Source: Bacteroidota bacterium | GTDB taxonomy: Bacteria > Bacteroidota > Ignavibacteria > Ignavibacteriales > Ignavibacteriaceae | DNA length: 54,096 nt | Assembly (NCBI GenBank): GCA_022708025.1 | Contig: JAKIZM010000018.1 | Span: 1-54,096 of the forward strand | Reading direction: 5' to 3' | In this document: positions 1 through 8,564 of the stretch, in pieces | How positions within the stretch are numbered: the first letter of the stretch is position 1 | Layout of the letters: each line of letters starts with the position of its first letter | Made by a program: the position numbers and the translations under genes | Notes under the pieces: generated by a model | Database searches by the model: none | Told to the model about the DNA's origin: nothing | The model's input: the letters and a program-made list of their open reading frames with translations, nothing else

Positions 1-107
1 ACAATCACCTTTAGCTCAATAAAGACAGTCATAAGGAAGAATTTTTAAGAAATAATTATTTGTCCGTTAAATTATCTTTGTTTTTATGTCCTATATCGGA
101 TTTGAGA
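1..107 (+). repeat. Left copy of a 107-bp inverted repeat shared with the right end
   Basis: Positions 1-107 match the reverse complement of 53972-54078 without gaps. There are four mismatches (left positions 7, 9, 86 and 88). Read on the plus strand it has an open frame from about position 18 that runs through the repeat to a TGA near 152. The same frame is open in the right copy, where one mismatch is silent and one changes Cys to Ser. The repeat may therefore be part of a multicopy coding sequence, but I do not recognise a product. Confidence 0.85.
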
Positions 108-126
108 AAATACGTAAAAATCAGCT

Positions 127-1071
127 TCAGGTTATGTTTAAAGCCTTGAAAACAATACCTTCACGCAATGCATATTCAGATAATATCATCTTATCTAAAT
201 CAAATAATTGAAATACCTTATTTAGTATAATCAAGCCAGCCGGAATAATATCAGCACGTTTTGATTCTAAACCAGGCACAAGCATTCTTTCTTCGGGTGT
301 TCTCAGATTCATAATAAGATTATAAATATCTTCAAATTCACTCCTAGTAAACTCGCAGCCATTTAAGTTTTTTCTTGATGCATTATCCGATTGATAATTT
401 TTTATCATACAAATAGTATCAACCGTTCCCGATGAACCGACAACAAGATCAATATTTTTAAATTTCTTTATATCAATTTGCTGACGAATCTGATTTTCAA
501 CATATTCTTCACATCGGATTTTAGCGGATTTAGTTATCTTATATTCAGGGAAAAAAATATTCGATAACCTTACAGCACCGATTTTTACACTATCAGCATA
601 TTTAACTTTGCCGTTAACCGCAAAAATAAATTCGGTGCTTCCGCCGCCAATATCAACTCCAAACACAGTTGAAGAGCTTAGATTAAGAGCATTCTTCATA
701 CCAAGAAAAATAAGCTTTGCTTCAGATTTACCATCAATAATTTTTATTTTTATTCCTGTCCGGTTAAAAACTTCACGAATAAAATCTTTATTGTTTGATG
801 CTTCCCTAACTGCGCTTGTTGCAAAAGCAAATATTTCTGCTTTATTTAAATCAGCCAGTTGTTTGAATTTTAATAAAACATTTACTGCTTCATCAATATC
901 GTGCTGCGTAATGATGTTTAAACCATTTTGTTTGATATTTCCGACTCTTAAAAATACTCTATCACGATCAAGTAATTTTATTTTATTGTTTTTGGTAAGT
1001 TCCGAGATTATAAGATGAAAGGAATTTGTTCCGATATCTATTGCTGCAATTCTAGTTTTTTTCTTTTCCAT
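127..1071 (-). CDS. ppx: Exopolyphosphatase / Ppx-GppA phosphatase family protein
   Basis: Member of the ASKHA-fold Ppx/GppA family, which removes terminal phosphate from polyphosphate or hydrolyses pppGpp in the cytoplasm. Visible motifs are the first phosphate loop DIGTNSFHL (residues 12-20), TSAVREA (85-91), the probable catalytic glutamate at E117 in SEAKLIF, the second phosphate loop DIGGGSTEF (140-148) and VVGSSGT near residue 210. At 314 residues it is the short form with only the two ASKHA domains and no HD-like C-terminal region. Its start lies 20 bases inside the end of the upstream glycosyltransferase gene, so the two are probably translated from one message. Exopolyphosphatase versus pppGpp phosphatase activity cannot be told apart from sequence. 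Confidence 0.9.
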   Translation of the reverse strand: MEKKKTRIAAIDIGTNSFHLIISELTKNNKIKLLDRDRVFLRVGNIKQNGLNIITQHDIDEAVNVLLKFKQLADLNKAEIFAFATSAVREASNNKDFIREVFNRTGIKIKIIDGKSEAKLIFLGMKNALNLSSSTVFGVDIGGGSTEFIFAVNGKVKYADSVKIGAVRLSNIFFPEYKITKSAKIRCEEYVENQIRQQIDIKKFKNIDLVVGSSGTVDTICMIKNYQSDNASRKNLNGCEFTRSEFEDIYNLIMNLRTPEERMLVPGLESKRADIIPAGLIILNKVFQLFDLDKMILSEYALREGIVFKALNIT

Positions 1072-2158
1072 CGGATTTGTTTAAAAGAAATTTACATACC
1101 TCAAAAACATCTTCAGTTTCGATATCATCAATCAAATCAGACTTTCTTATAAAGATTTTATCTTCACCGTAAGGCGCCCAATTAAACGGGTTTGTTGGAC
1201 CAAAAAGAGAGATCTGCGGAGTATGCGTAATACCTGCTACGTGCATTAGTCCTGTATCATTGGTAATGTATAAATCAGAAATAGAAATAAGTGCAGCAGC
1301 TTCATGGATTGTATGATTTATAAATTGATGAATTTTTACTTTTGAATTTATTTTAACATAATTAAGTTCTTCTTCGTCAAACTTTGAACCTGTTAAATAA
1401 AAAGAACACTTATAATGATTATCAAGCAACTCAACAAGCTTGATATATTTATTTAAAGACCACTTATTTTGAGGTTTACCCGCACCAATATGAAGACCTA
1501 TCAGACGATTTTGTTTATTCTCTCTTATTTTATTAACAAATTTATTTGCAACATCAAGATCAGAATTATTGAATGTTATATTACTGCTGAAATCGTTTGT
1601 GGTTATTCCAAAAGGTCTGACAATATCAAGAATAAAATCAGCCACATTGGAATCTGGATCTTTTCTCCAGTCAAGTTCTATTCTCTTATCAAAAAAGAAT
1701 GAGCTTTCATTTACTTTTCCATCAAGACTTTTAACACCAATTCTTACCCGACTCTTTGAAATCCTCGAAATTAAATTACTCGTAAATGAAACAGATACAG
1801 TTGAAGGGACAATTACAACATCAAATCCCTGTCGTAAAAATTTTATAAACTTAATAAATCTTGTTGGCAGAAATATCTTCGGTTTATCGAAAACAAAATA
1901 ATCATCTACATATTTGTTTTTTATAATTGCTGATTTGTTTACAGGGCTAACAACCAGATATATTTTAGAATCCGGATATTTTTCTTTAATTGCACGAAAT
2001 AATGAAACTGATGCAAGCATATCACCCAGTTGATTATGCTGTCGAACAATCAGAACTTTTTTTACTTCACCTAATTCAGTGCTGTCATTTTCTTTTATCG
2101 AATAATGCTTTTTAAGGTATGATAAAAATATTTTAGAAAAAACTGAGTTGTGAGCCAT
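1052..2158 (-). CDS. Glycosyltransferase family 9 (heptosyltransferase-like)
   Basis: GT-B fold enzyme of the ADP-heptose:LPS heptosyltransferase family, which adds a sugar to lipopolysaccharide core at the inner face of the cytoplasmic membrane. The N-terminal acceptor half opens with VLIVRQHNQLGDML (residues 35-48). The nucleotide-sugar half shows GLHIGAGKPQNKWS near residue 220 and NDTGLMHVAG near residue 300, followed by LFGPTNPFNWAP. The length of 368 residues is normal for the family. It sits between a small membrane protein gene and ppx in a tightly packed minus-strand run. No other LPS genes are nearby, so the acceptor is unknown and heptose as donor is only inferred from family membership. 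Confidence 0.88.
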   Translation of the reverse strand: MAHNSVFSKIFLSYLKKHYSIKENDSTELGEVKKVLIVRQHNQLGDMLASVSLFRAIKEKYPDSKIYLVVSPVNKSAIIKNKYVDDYFVFDKPKIFLPTRFIKFIKFLRQGFDVVIVPSTVSVSFTSNLISRISKSRVRIGVKSLDGKVNESSFFFDKRIELDWRKDPDSNVADFILDIVRPFGITTNDFSSNITFNNSDLDVANKFVNKIRENKQNRLIGLHIGAGKPQNKWSLNKYIKLVELLDNHYKCSFYLTGSKFDEEELNYVKINSKVKIHQFINHTIHEAAALISISDLYITNDTGLMHVAGITHTPQISLFGPTNPFNWAPYGEDKIFIRKSDLIDDIETEDVFEVCKFLLNKSDGKEKN

Positions 2159-2164
2159 ATTAAA

Positions 2165-2359
2165 TCACTTTTTTTCTTCTTCACCGGATTTAATTTCTAC
2201 ATACTTTGCTTCTTCAACATCCTCAAATTTAGATTTTCGTTGTACTGGATTAGATTTTATTTTAACATTGTTTTTTGTACCAGAAGAGTTTCTTAGCATT
2301 ATCAAAATCAATCTGGACACTATATAAAAAAACAAGAGATATAAAATAAACCTAAGCAT
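2165..2359 (-). CDS. Small single-pass membrane protein, unknown function
   Basis: A 64-residue protein with a hydrophobic N-terminal segment (about residues 2-22) and a charged tail ending in lysines. The tail contains FEDVEEAKYVEI, a pattern like that of small membrane proteins of the DUF4834 type in Bacteroidota; this match is from memory and uncertain. It fits exactly between the deoxynucleoside kinase gene (3-base gap upstream) and the glycosyltransferase gene (6-base gap downstream), which supports it being a real gene in the operon. No catalytic motif is visible. Confidence 0.65.
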   Translation of the reverse strand: MLRFILYLLFFYIVSRLILIMLRNSSGTKNNVKIKSNPVQRKSKFEDVEEAKYVEIKSGEEEKK

Positions 2360-2362
2360 AAT

Positions 2363-3022
2363 CTAACCAGAATATTTCCTTTCAGGATTAAAGTACTCGA
2401 TTGGTCCGCGCTCTTCCCTGAAAATTTCCCTGAATAGTTCATCAAAGTCATTGTCATTATTAACAAAATCAATATCAGATGAGTTAACAATTAAAAGCGG
2501 AGTTGAATTATATCTAAAGAAAAAATGATTATATGCTTCGCTTAATTCTTCAATATAATTTCTTGTCAGATTTCTTTCGATACTTCGGCTGCGTTTTTTT
2601 ATATTGAACATTAATCTATCTACATTGGATTGCAGATAAACAACCAGATCAGGCTTTCTGAGATTTCTTGATAAAAGCGGAAACACTGATTCATACAGCT
2701 TTAATTCTTCGGCAGAAAGATTTAAGTAAGCAAATATTTTATCTTTATCAAAAATATAATCGCAAATAATAAAATTGTTAAACAGATCTTCCTGATTTAA
2801 TTCTTCCTGCTGTTTAAATCTGTTTACCAAAAAGAACATCTGAGTCTGGAATGCAAATCTTTTTCTATCATTATAAAACTTTTCAAGAAATGGATTAGCT
2901 TCAAATTGTTCCAGGATAAGTTTTGCTTCCAATCGTGTCTTAAGTTTTTTTGCAAGCGCTGTTTTACCGGCTCCGATTACACCTTCTACAGCAATATATT
3001 TGATTTCTTTAGATACAGCCAA
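2363..3022 (-). CDS. Deoxynucleoside kinase family protein
   Basis: P-loop kinase of the deoxyguanosine/deoxyadenosine/deoxycytidine kinase family, phosphorylating deoxynucleosides for salvage in the cytoplasm. The P-loop is GVIGAGKT (residues 14-21), with the substrate-contacting region FAFQTQMFFLVNRF (56-69) and the arginine-rich lid RSRSIER (144-150). At 219 residues it has the usual size. Its start overlaps the end of folK by 14 bases. This folK-kinase arrangement is common in Bacteroidota. Which deoxynucleoside is preferred cannot be decided from sequence. Confidence 0.88.
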   Translation of the reverse strand: MAVSKEIKYIAVEGVIGAGKTALAKKLKTRLEAKLILEQFEANPFLEKFYNDRKRFAFQTQMFFLVNRFKQQEELNQEDLFNNFIICDYIFDKDKIFAYLNLSAEELKLYESVFPLLSRNLRKPDLVVYLQSNVDRLMFNIKKRSRSIERNLTRNYIEELSEAYNHFFFRYNSTPLLIVNSSDIDFVNNDNDFDELFREIFREERGPIEYFNPERKYSG

Positions 3023-3545
3023 GGTTTATATTTTCCGTAATAAGTTTATCTGATAATTTTTTAAGAATATATTTGTTTTCAAGTTCATCAACAAAATCTT
3101 TATATCTTCTGTTATACACCGGGTTGATAAGTTCTGGTTCAATTTCAATTAAGGGAAACAACACAAAATCACGATAAATAATACCTTTATGCGGTAAAGT
3201 AATAATTTCATCTGAAAAAATTAACTCGTTAAATAATAAAATATCAAGATCAATTTCTCTAGGTCCCCATCTTTCCCTTGCAATTCTGCCTTTTTGCTTT
3301 TCAATTCTTTTTAATTCTTTCAATAATTCATTCGGACTATATCCGGTTTCAATTTTTATAACTGCATTATAAAAATCAGATTGTTCTGTTTTTCCAAATG
3401 GTAAAGTTTCATAAACCGAAGATACAGATTTAACAGTTGTGTTGTGTAAAAGCTTAATGCACGAAAGTGCCCGTTGTAAATTCTGTAACCGATCACCAAC
3501 ATTGCTGCCTAAACCAATATATACAGTATTTAATTTTTCGGACAT
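3009..3545 (-). CDS. folK: 2-amino-4-hydroxy-6-hydroxymethyldihydropteridine diphosphokinase
   Basis: HPPK transfers pyrophosphate from ATP to 6-hydroxymethyl-7,8-dihydropterin in folate synthesis. The N-terminal signature GLGSNVGDR (residues 11-19) and the catalytic segment ERWGPREIDLDILLF (91-105), with the magnesium-binding DLD pair (99-101), are both intact. LPHKGIIYRDFVLFPL follows in the family position. The start codon overlaps the folB stop in the form TGATG, which suggests translational coupling of the two consecutive folate-pathway steps. Length of 178 residues is slightly longer than E. coli FolK because of a C-terminal tail. Confidence 0.95.
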   Translation of the reverse strand: MSEKLNTVYIGLGSNVGDRLQNLQRALSCIKLLHNTTVKSVSSVYETLPFGKTEQSDFYNAVIKIETGYSPNELLKELKRIEKQKGRIARERWGPREIDLDILLFNELIFSDEIITLPHKGIIYRDFVLFPLIEIEPELINPVYNRRYKDFVDELENKYILKKLSDKLITENINLGCI

Positions 3546-3922
3546 CAGATTTTCAGGTCTTCCCTGCCTTTGATAACTTCTACTTCAACACAATCAACCA
3601 TACCGCCAAGCGGAGGATTATTTTTTCTTACTCTAACTGCAATTTTCTCAATAGCAGCAAATTTGTTTAATAGTTCATCCGCAATTTTATCAGCAACAGA
3701 TTCAATTAAATAATATTTCTGTTCCAAAGCAAGATGATAAAGAACCTTGTAAACTTTTTGATAATCTATAGTTTCGTGTAATGAATCGTGCTTTGCAGCA
3801 TTGGAAAAATCAGTATAAATATCAACATCAGCTTCAAACTTACCACCAACGCTTTGTTCTTCACTGTTAACACCATGATAACCATAAAACGCCGCTTTTT
3901 TTATGCGGATGATATTTTCCAT
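3545..3922 (-). CDS. folB: Dihydroneopterin aldolase
   Basis: Cleaves dihydroneopterin to 6-hydroxymethyl-dihydropterin and glycolaldehyde, feeding FolK directly. The YGYHGV motif (residues 14-19) and following E-E region bind the pterin, YYLIESVADKIADELL (about 71-86) carries the conserved glutamate, and RVRKNNPPLGG (about 97-107) carries the conserved active-site lysine. At 125 residues it is standard length. It is the first gene of the folB-folK-kinase run on the minus strand. About 150 bases with no visible signal separate it from pgeF. Confidence 0.93.
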   Translation of the reverse strand: MENIIRIKKAAFYGYHGVNSEEQSVGGKFEADVDIYTDFSNAAKHDSLHETIDYQKVYKVLYHLALEQKYYLIESVADKIADELLNKFAAIEKIAVRVRKNNPPLGGMVDCVEVEVIKGREDLKI

Positions 3923-4073
3923 AAGGCTCCTGAAAATTATTAAATCAAAATTACATATTATCTTTAATAGTTACTTAAATGTTTTGACGTTAGTATAAAA
4001 ATATTCAATTCAATTTTAGGCATATTCTCTATCAGATAAAATCATAATTAGAGGAAGAAACTGTTACAGTAAT

Positions 4074-4841
4074 CTATTTCCCCTGATCTTTCATTGCAAT
4101 TACACCAATAGATCTTCCGGAAAGACTTCCATCCCTTCTGTAAGAATGAAATAATTCACTATACTCAAATGTGCAAAGCACTGATTTTTGTATTTGAACT
4201 TTCGGGACTCCAAACTCCAGCAAAGTATCATAATTTATCCCGCTTACATCAAGTAAATATTTTCTACCGTTTCTGTGCAGATACTTGTTATCAAACTTTG
4301 CTGCTACTTCATCACCTACTTCATAATTGTTTTGTGAAATTGATGGACCAATATAAACATTAAGATTTTCGGGTTTAGCATTAAAATCGTTTGAAAGTTT
4401 ATCAAGAGTTTTGCCTAAAATGTTTTGTTCTGTTCCGCGCCAGCCGGCATGAACAGCAGCAATAATCTGATTTTTATTATCATAAATAAATATTGGTGTA
4501 CAATCAGCAATAATAACTGCAAGTCCAAGACCTTTTTTATTTGTAATTAATGCATCACTTTGTCCGCAATCTCCGCTGCAATCAACTACTTGTATTATAT
4601 CAGAATGAATTTGTCTTTGAAAGCTTATTGAATCATCCGATAATCCGGTTTGCTCAAAAAATTCTTTACGATTCTTTTCAACAATTTCTCTGTCATCACC
4701 AATGGAATAAGATAGATTAAATCCATACGGAGAATTTGTGTTTTTTAAAAATCTAGTACTAAATCCAAAAACAATATTTTTGAATTTGTTAAATATGTAT
4801 GGTTTCAGAATAAACATTTTATCGGGGGCAAATTTAATCAA
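4074..4841 (-). CDS. pgeF: Peptidoglycan editing factor / YfiH-type laccase-domain protein
   Basis: Member of the YfiH/PgeF family (Cu-oxidase_4 fold), reported to act as a purine nucleoside phosphorylase/deaminase and to prevent L-Ser incorporation into peptidoglycan. The metal-binding His/Cys set is present: H79 in QIHSD, C114 in IADCTP and H131 in HAGWRG. PSISQNNYEVGDEV and the C-terminal FHSYRRDG...GR pattern complete the family signature. 255 residues is normal. It is transcribed divergently from surE with a 97-base spacer that must contain both promoters. The exact physiological substrate is not decided by sequence. Confidence 0.9.
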   Translation of the reverse strand: MIKFAPDKMFILKPYIFNKFKNIVFGFSTRFLKNTNSPYGFNLSYSIGDDREIVEKNRKEFFEQTGLSDDSISFQRQIHSDIIQVVDCSGDCGQSDALITNKKGLGLAVIIADCTPIFIYDNKNQIIAAVHAGWRGTEQNILGKTLDKLSNDFNAKPENLNVYIGPSISQNNYEVGDEVAAKFDNKYLHRNGRKYLLDVSGINYDTLLEFGVPKVQIQKSVLCTFEYSELFHSYRRDGSLSGRSIGVIAMKDQGK

Positions 4842-4938
4842 TCTTTACAAATGATATATCAAGTCAAATAAACTTAGATTGGCAAAAATTAGTCTTAATA
4901 CTATATTGCTTCATTAAAAAAATTAAAAAAGGACAAAA

Positions 4939-5712
4939 TTGAGAATTTTAGTTTCAAACGACGATGGAATTGATTCAGCAGGGATACATTCGCTGGCAGA
5001 AGCATTAAAAGAAATTGCAGAAGTAACAGTTGTTGCTCCTCACAAAGAACAAAGTGCAGTCGGGCACGCAATAACAATGCAAACACCACTGCGCGTTTTT
5101 GAATATCAGAGGAATGGTAGTTTTTTTGGTTATGCCGTTGATGGAACGCCGGCTGATTGCATTAAAATAGGAATAAGAAATCTTATGACTGCACCACCGG
5201 ACCTGGTTATATCAGGTATAAATCACGGGTCAAATACTGCGATAAATATTATTTACTCAGGCACAGTTTCAGCCGCACGTGAAGGAGCCATAATGGAAGT
5301 TCCTTCTATTGCAATTTCTATTACAAGTTACCGTGTTTGGGATTTTTCTTATGCTGCAAAAGTAGCAAAACATCTTGCTCAGGAAGTTTATAAAAGAAAA
5401 CTTCCTTCAGGTACGATGCTTAATGTTAATGTGCCAAATCTTCCTGAAGAAGAAATCAAAGGGATCCTGCTTACAAAGCAGGGTAAATCAAAGTGGGATG
5501 ATATTTATGAAAAAAGAGTGGATCCCTATGGCAGAAATTATTATTGGCTTACGGGCAGTTTAATGGCAGTAGATGTTGACCCTGATCTTGATCAGGCAGC
5601 AATTAAAAATAATTATGTTTCAATCTCACCTATTCATTTTGATCTTACTGATTATAATACATTCGATCGAATGCGGGATTGGAAAATTGAAAATCTGATG
5701 AATGGAAGGTAA
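4939..5712 (+). CDS. surE: 5'/3'-nucleotidase SurE
   Basis: Metal-dependent survival protein that removes phosphate from nucleoside monophosphates. The N-terminus ILVSNDDGIDSAG (residues 3-15) carries the paired metal-binding aspartates, and SGINHGSN near residue 90 carries the conserved asparagine. The frame opens with TTG at 4939, five bases after an AAGGA ribosome binding site (4929-4933); no ATG lies nearby and the family signature begins at once, so TTG is the start. Length of 257 residues is typical. It heads a plus-strand group with the VWA protein and comF, separated from the next gene by 11 bases. Confidence 0.95.
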   Translation: MRILVSNDDGIDSAGIHSLAEALKEIAEVTVVAPHKEQSAVGHAITMQTPLRVFEYQRNGSFFGYAVDGTPADCIKIGIRNLMTAPPDLVISGINHGSNTAINIIYSGTVSAAREGAIMEVPSIAISITSYRVWDFSYAAKVAKHLAQEVYKRKLPSGTMLNVNVPNLPEEEIKGILLTKQGKSKWDDIYEKRVDPYGRNYYWLTGSLMAVDVDPDLDQAAIKNNYVSISPIHFDLTDYNTFDRMRDWKIENLMNGR

Positions 5713-5723
5713 TTTGATTTATA

Positions 5724-7862
5724 ATGTTCGGTTATGAAAATATAAATCTTACACTTTCATTCAATCTTATATTTTTTATCATAAGTCTGCTGATAATAAT
5801 TGCTTATTCTGTTTATGTTTATAAATATACTCTCCCTCCCGTTGGCAATCTCCGAAGATTTTTTCTTGCAGCTTTAAGAATCCTTGCTTTAGCATTACTT
5901 GTGTTTATTATTTTTGAACCGGTTTTAGTCCTGACTGAAAAAAAAGTCCTGCCTCCGGTAAGTCTGTTCTTTATAGATAACAGTAAATCAATGCAAATTA
6001 ATGATGGAACTAATCGTGCGGAAGCTGTTCATCATTTTATTGATGAGATAACCAATACCGATATAAAAGGAAATAAAAAGTTCTTTAGTTTCGGTTCTAA
6101 AATTAAAGCGGTTGATGTTGATAGTCTTGATAAAATTAATTTTACAGAGCCTTCCACAAACTTTGCTCAGATTATAGAAGATGTAAAAAACTCAGATGAT
6201 AATATTTCATCAATTACAATTGTGTCTGATGGTGTTATGACAGATGGATCAACACCTTTTTACAGTGCCCAACGAACAGGAATTCCATTTTTTAATTTAG
6301 CTGTAGGAGATAGTTCGAGAAAAAAAGATATTGAATTAAAAAATATAATGTTTAATGAATATATCTATGCTCAAACTCCTACAACAATCAGTGCAATTAT
6401 TACTAATAACGGATTTGCCGGTAAAAATGTGTCTGCTGAATTATATGAGGGATCAAACTTAATTTCACAAAAAAATATATTGCTTGATAAAGGCGGAGTT
6501 AATTCACTTTTATTTGAATATACACCAACTGCAAGCGGTGAAAAGAAAATCCAGATAAAGGTCAGTACTCTCGATGGCGAAGCTTCTGTTCTTAACAACA
6601 ATAAAAGCTTTTTTGTTAACGTGCTTGATAATAAAATTAATATTTTACTAATAGCAGGATCGCCTAGTGCTGATTTAACTTTTATTAAAAATTCTCTTTC
6701 AGATGATCCTAACTTTCGGGTAAACACACTCACCCAGATTTCTTCGGATAAATTTTTAGAACAAAATCAGAATCTTTTGTTGGATAGTGCTAACATTATT
6801 TATTTAATCGGTTATCCAAATCAAAAATCTGGTAATGAATTTCTTGCAAGGGTTCTCAATAAACTAAAGACTAAAAATATTCCCTTGTTCTTATTACTTT
6901 CATCAGAAGTTTCGCCGGTAAAACTAAAAGAGATTGAGGATTTACTTCCTGTTTCAGTAACACAAATTGAAAATAATTTTTTGCAGGTTCAGCCTGATCC
7001 AGAAATCACTGAACTATCTAATCCACTCTTAAGCTATTCATCCAAAAACGAATGGAGCAATTTACCGCCAATACCTCAGGCACTTTCAAATGTTAAAGTA
7101 AAACCTGAAAGTAAGGTAATAGCGAAAACTCTGGTCAATGGTCAGCCAAAAAATAATCCTCTAATAATTACCCGATATTTTGGCTCCAAGCGATCAATAG
7201 TGGTTTTGGGAAATGAAGTCTGGAGATGGAAATTACAAACGGCTCAGAAAGACATCAAATTATTTGATAATTTTTTATTAAGCTCATCCAGATGGTTAAA
7301 TGCTCCTGATGAAGATAAAAGAATTAAGATAAGGACCTCAAAAAGATTTTACTCAGCAGGTGAACCAATAGAATTTTCTGCACAGGTTTATGATGACTTA
7401 TTTAATCCTTTAAGTGATGCTGAATTAAAATTAAATATTTCCGGTCCTGAATATCATGACGAAATGATTTTAAATTCCATTGGTAACGGATTGTATGAAG
7501 GAAGTATATCAATAAATAAAAATGGAGATTATAAGTTTACCGGACAGGTACTTTTTGATGGAAAAAATCTTGGAACTGATAACGGAACATTTAACGTAGG
7601 TGATGTTGACCTGGAATTAGCAGAAAGCCGGATGAATTTCGAATTTCTTGATCAGCTTAGCACTGAAACAAAAGGTAAAACATATTTAAACACAAACACC
7701 GATCAATTGATTAAGGATTTAATACAAACAAATCAAAACTCATCAAAAGAAAAAATTTTAACTTCAGAAATCAGGCTCTGGTCTAATGAGATATTGCTGT
7801 TTTTAGTGATCTTACTTTTTTCATTAGAATGGTTTATCAGAAAAAGATCAGGAATGCTTTAA
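5724..7862 (+). CDS. Membrane-anchored VWA-domain protein
   Basis: A 712-residue protein with two N-terminal membrane segments (about residues 13-33 and 47-69), a von Willebrand factor A domain, a long extracytoplasmic region and a final membrane segment near 690-706. The VWA metal site looks intact: DNSKS (85-89) and SDGVMTDG (168-175). The middle resembles the glutamine-amidotransferase-like fold often fused to VWA in Bacteroidota membrane proteins, and the part around 520-620 looks like a beta-sandwich. Related proteins accompany BatA/BatB-type operons, but here the neighbours are surE and comF. A role in envelope protein interactions is plausible; the function is not known. Confidence 0.75.
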   Translation: MFGYENINLTLSFNLIFFIISLLIIIAYSVYVYKYTLPPVGNLRRFFLAALRILALALLVFIIFEPVLVLTEKKVLPPVSLFFIDNSKSMQINDGTNRAEAVHHFIDEITNTDIKGNKKFFSFGSKIKAVDVDSLDKINFTEPSTNFAQIIEDVKNSDDNISSITIVSDGVMTDGSTPFYSAQRTGIPFFNLAVGDSSRKKDIELKNIMFNEYIYAQTPTTISAIITNNGFAGKNVSAELYEGSNLISQKNILLDKGGVNSLLFEYTPTASGEKKIQIKVSTLDGEASVLNNNKSFFVNVLDNKINILLIAGSPSADLTFIKNSLSDDPNFRVNTLTQISSDKFLEQNQNLLLDSANIIYLIGYPNQKSGNEFLARVLNKLKTKNIPLFLLLSSEVSPVKLKEIEDLLPVSVTQIENNFLQVQPDPEITELSNPLLSYSSKNEWSNLPPIPQALSNVKVKPESKVIAKTLVNGQPKNNPLIITRYFGSKRSIVVLGNEVWRWKLQTAQKDIKLFDNFLLSSSRWLNAPDEDKRIKIRTSKRFYSAGEPIEFSAQVYDDLFNPLSDAELKLNISGPEYHDEMILNSIGNGLYEGSISINKNGDYKFTGQVLFDGKNLGTDNGTFNVGDVDLELAESRMNFEFLDQLSTETKGKTYLNTNTDQLIKDLIQTNQNSSKEKILTSEIRLWSNEILLFLVILLFSLEWFIRKRSGML

Positions 7863-7864
7863 TT

Positions 7865-8563
7865 ATGTTGGAAACCCAAAATAATTATTTACTTTCTGTC
7901 TTAGATCTTATACTTCCCAGATTCTGCTGCTCTTGCAAAACCAAATTAAAATCAACCGATAAATCAATTTGCAGTAATTGCTTAATGAATATTGAGGAAA
8001 TTGATGATTCTAGATTACTATATGAGTTCAATAAAAAATTTTCGGATAATAAAATAATATCAGATTTCTTCGCTCCTTATTTATTTGAAAAAGATAAAGA
8101 ACTTCAGCAAGCAATTCATTCCCTTAAATATGAAAATAAATTCAGAGTTGGTATTTATCTGGGAGAAATGATTGCAAAAAAAATTATTGAAAGAAGACCA
8201 CATTGGAAATTTGATATTATTATTCCCATCCCATTACATAAGCTGAAAGAAACAGAGCGGGGTTATAACCAATCTTATTTTATTGCAAAAGGAATAAACA
8301 GAATCTTAGGGACTAAGTTTAACAAATCAATCGTAAAACGGAGCAAGTACACAGAATCTCAAACCACACTCACTTTTATCGAACGAAAAGAAAATATGGA
8401 TGGAGCATTCACAGTAAAAAATAAAAAAGCAGTATCCGAAAAAATTATCCTTCTGGTAGATGATGTTATTACAACCGGGGCAACAATGTCTGAATGCGGA
8501 AAAGTTCTACTTGAATCAGGTGCGGAAAAAATATTGGCAGCATCAATTGCAATAGCAGATTAA
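7865..8563 (+). CDS. comF: ComF family phosphoribosyltransferase-like protein
   Basis: The protein has an N-terminal zinc-ribbon (CCSCKTKL and CSNC, about residues 20-45) followed by a phosphoribosyltransferase fold with the PRPP loop LLVDDVITTGAT near residue 200. ComF proteins take part in DNA uptake during natural transformation in some bacteria. The frame is open from an ATG at 7829 inside the VWA gene, but the ATG at 7865, two bases after the VWA stop and about ten bases behind an AGGA, gives the usual ComF N-terminus, so I use it (232 residues). It converges with argS, whose stop is one base away. No other competence gene is visible here. Confidence 0.85.
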   Translation: MLETQNNYLLSVLDLILPRFCCSCKTKLKSTDKSICSNCLMNIEEIDDSRLLYEFNKKFSDNKIISDFFAPYLFEKDKELQQAIHSLKYENKFRVGIYLGEMIAKKIIERRPHWKFDIIIPIPLHKLKETERGYNQSYFIAKGINRILGTKFNKSIVKRSKYTESQTTLTFIERKENMDGAFTVKNKKAVSEKIILLVDDVITTGATMSECGKVLLESGAEKILAASIAIAD

Positions 8564-8564
8564 A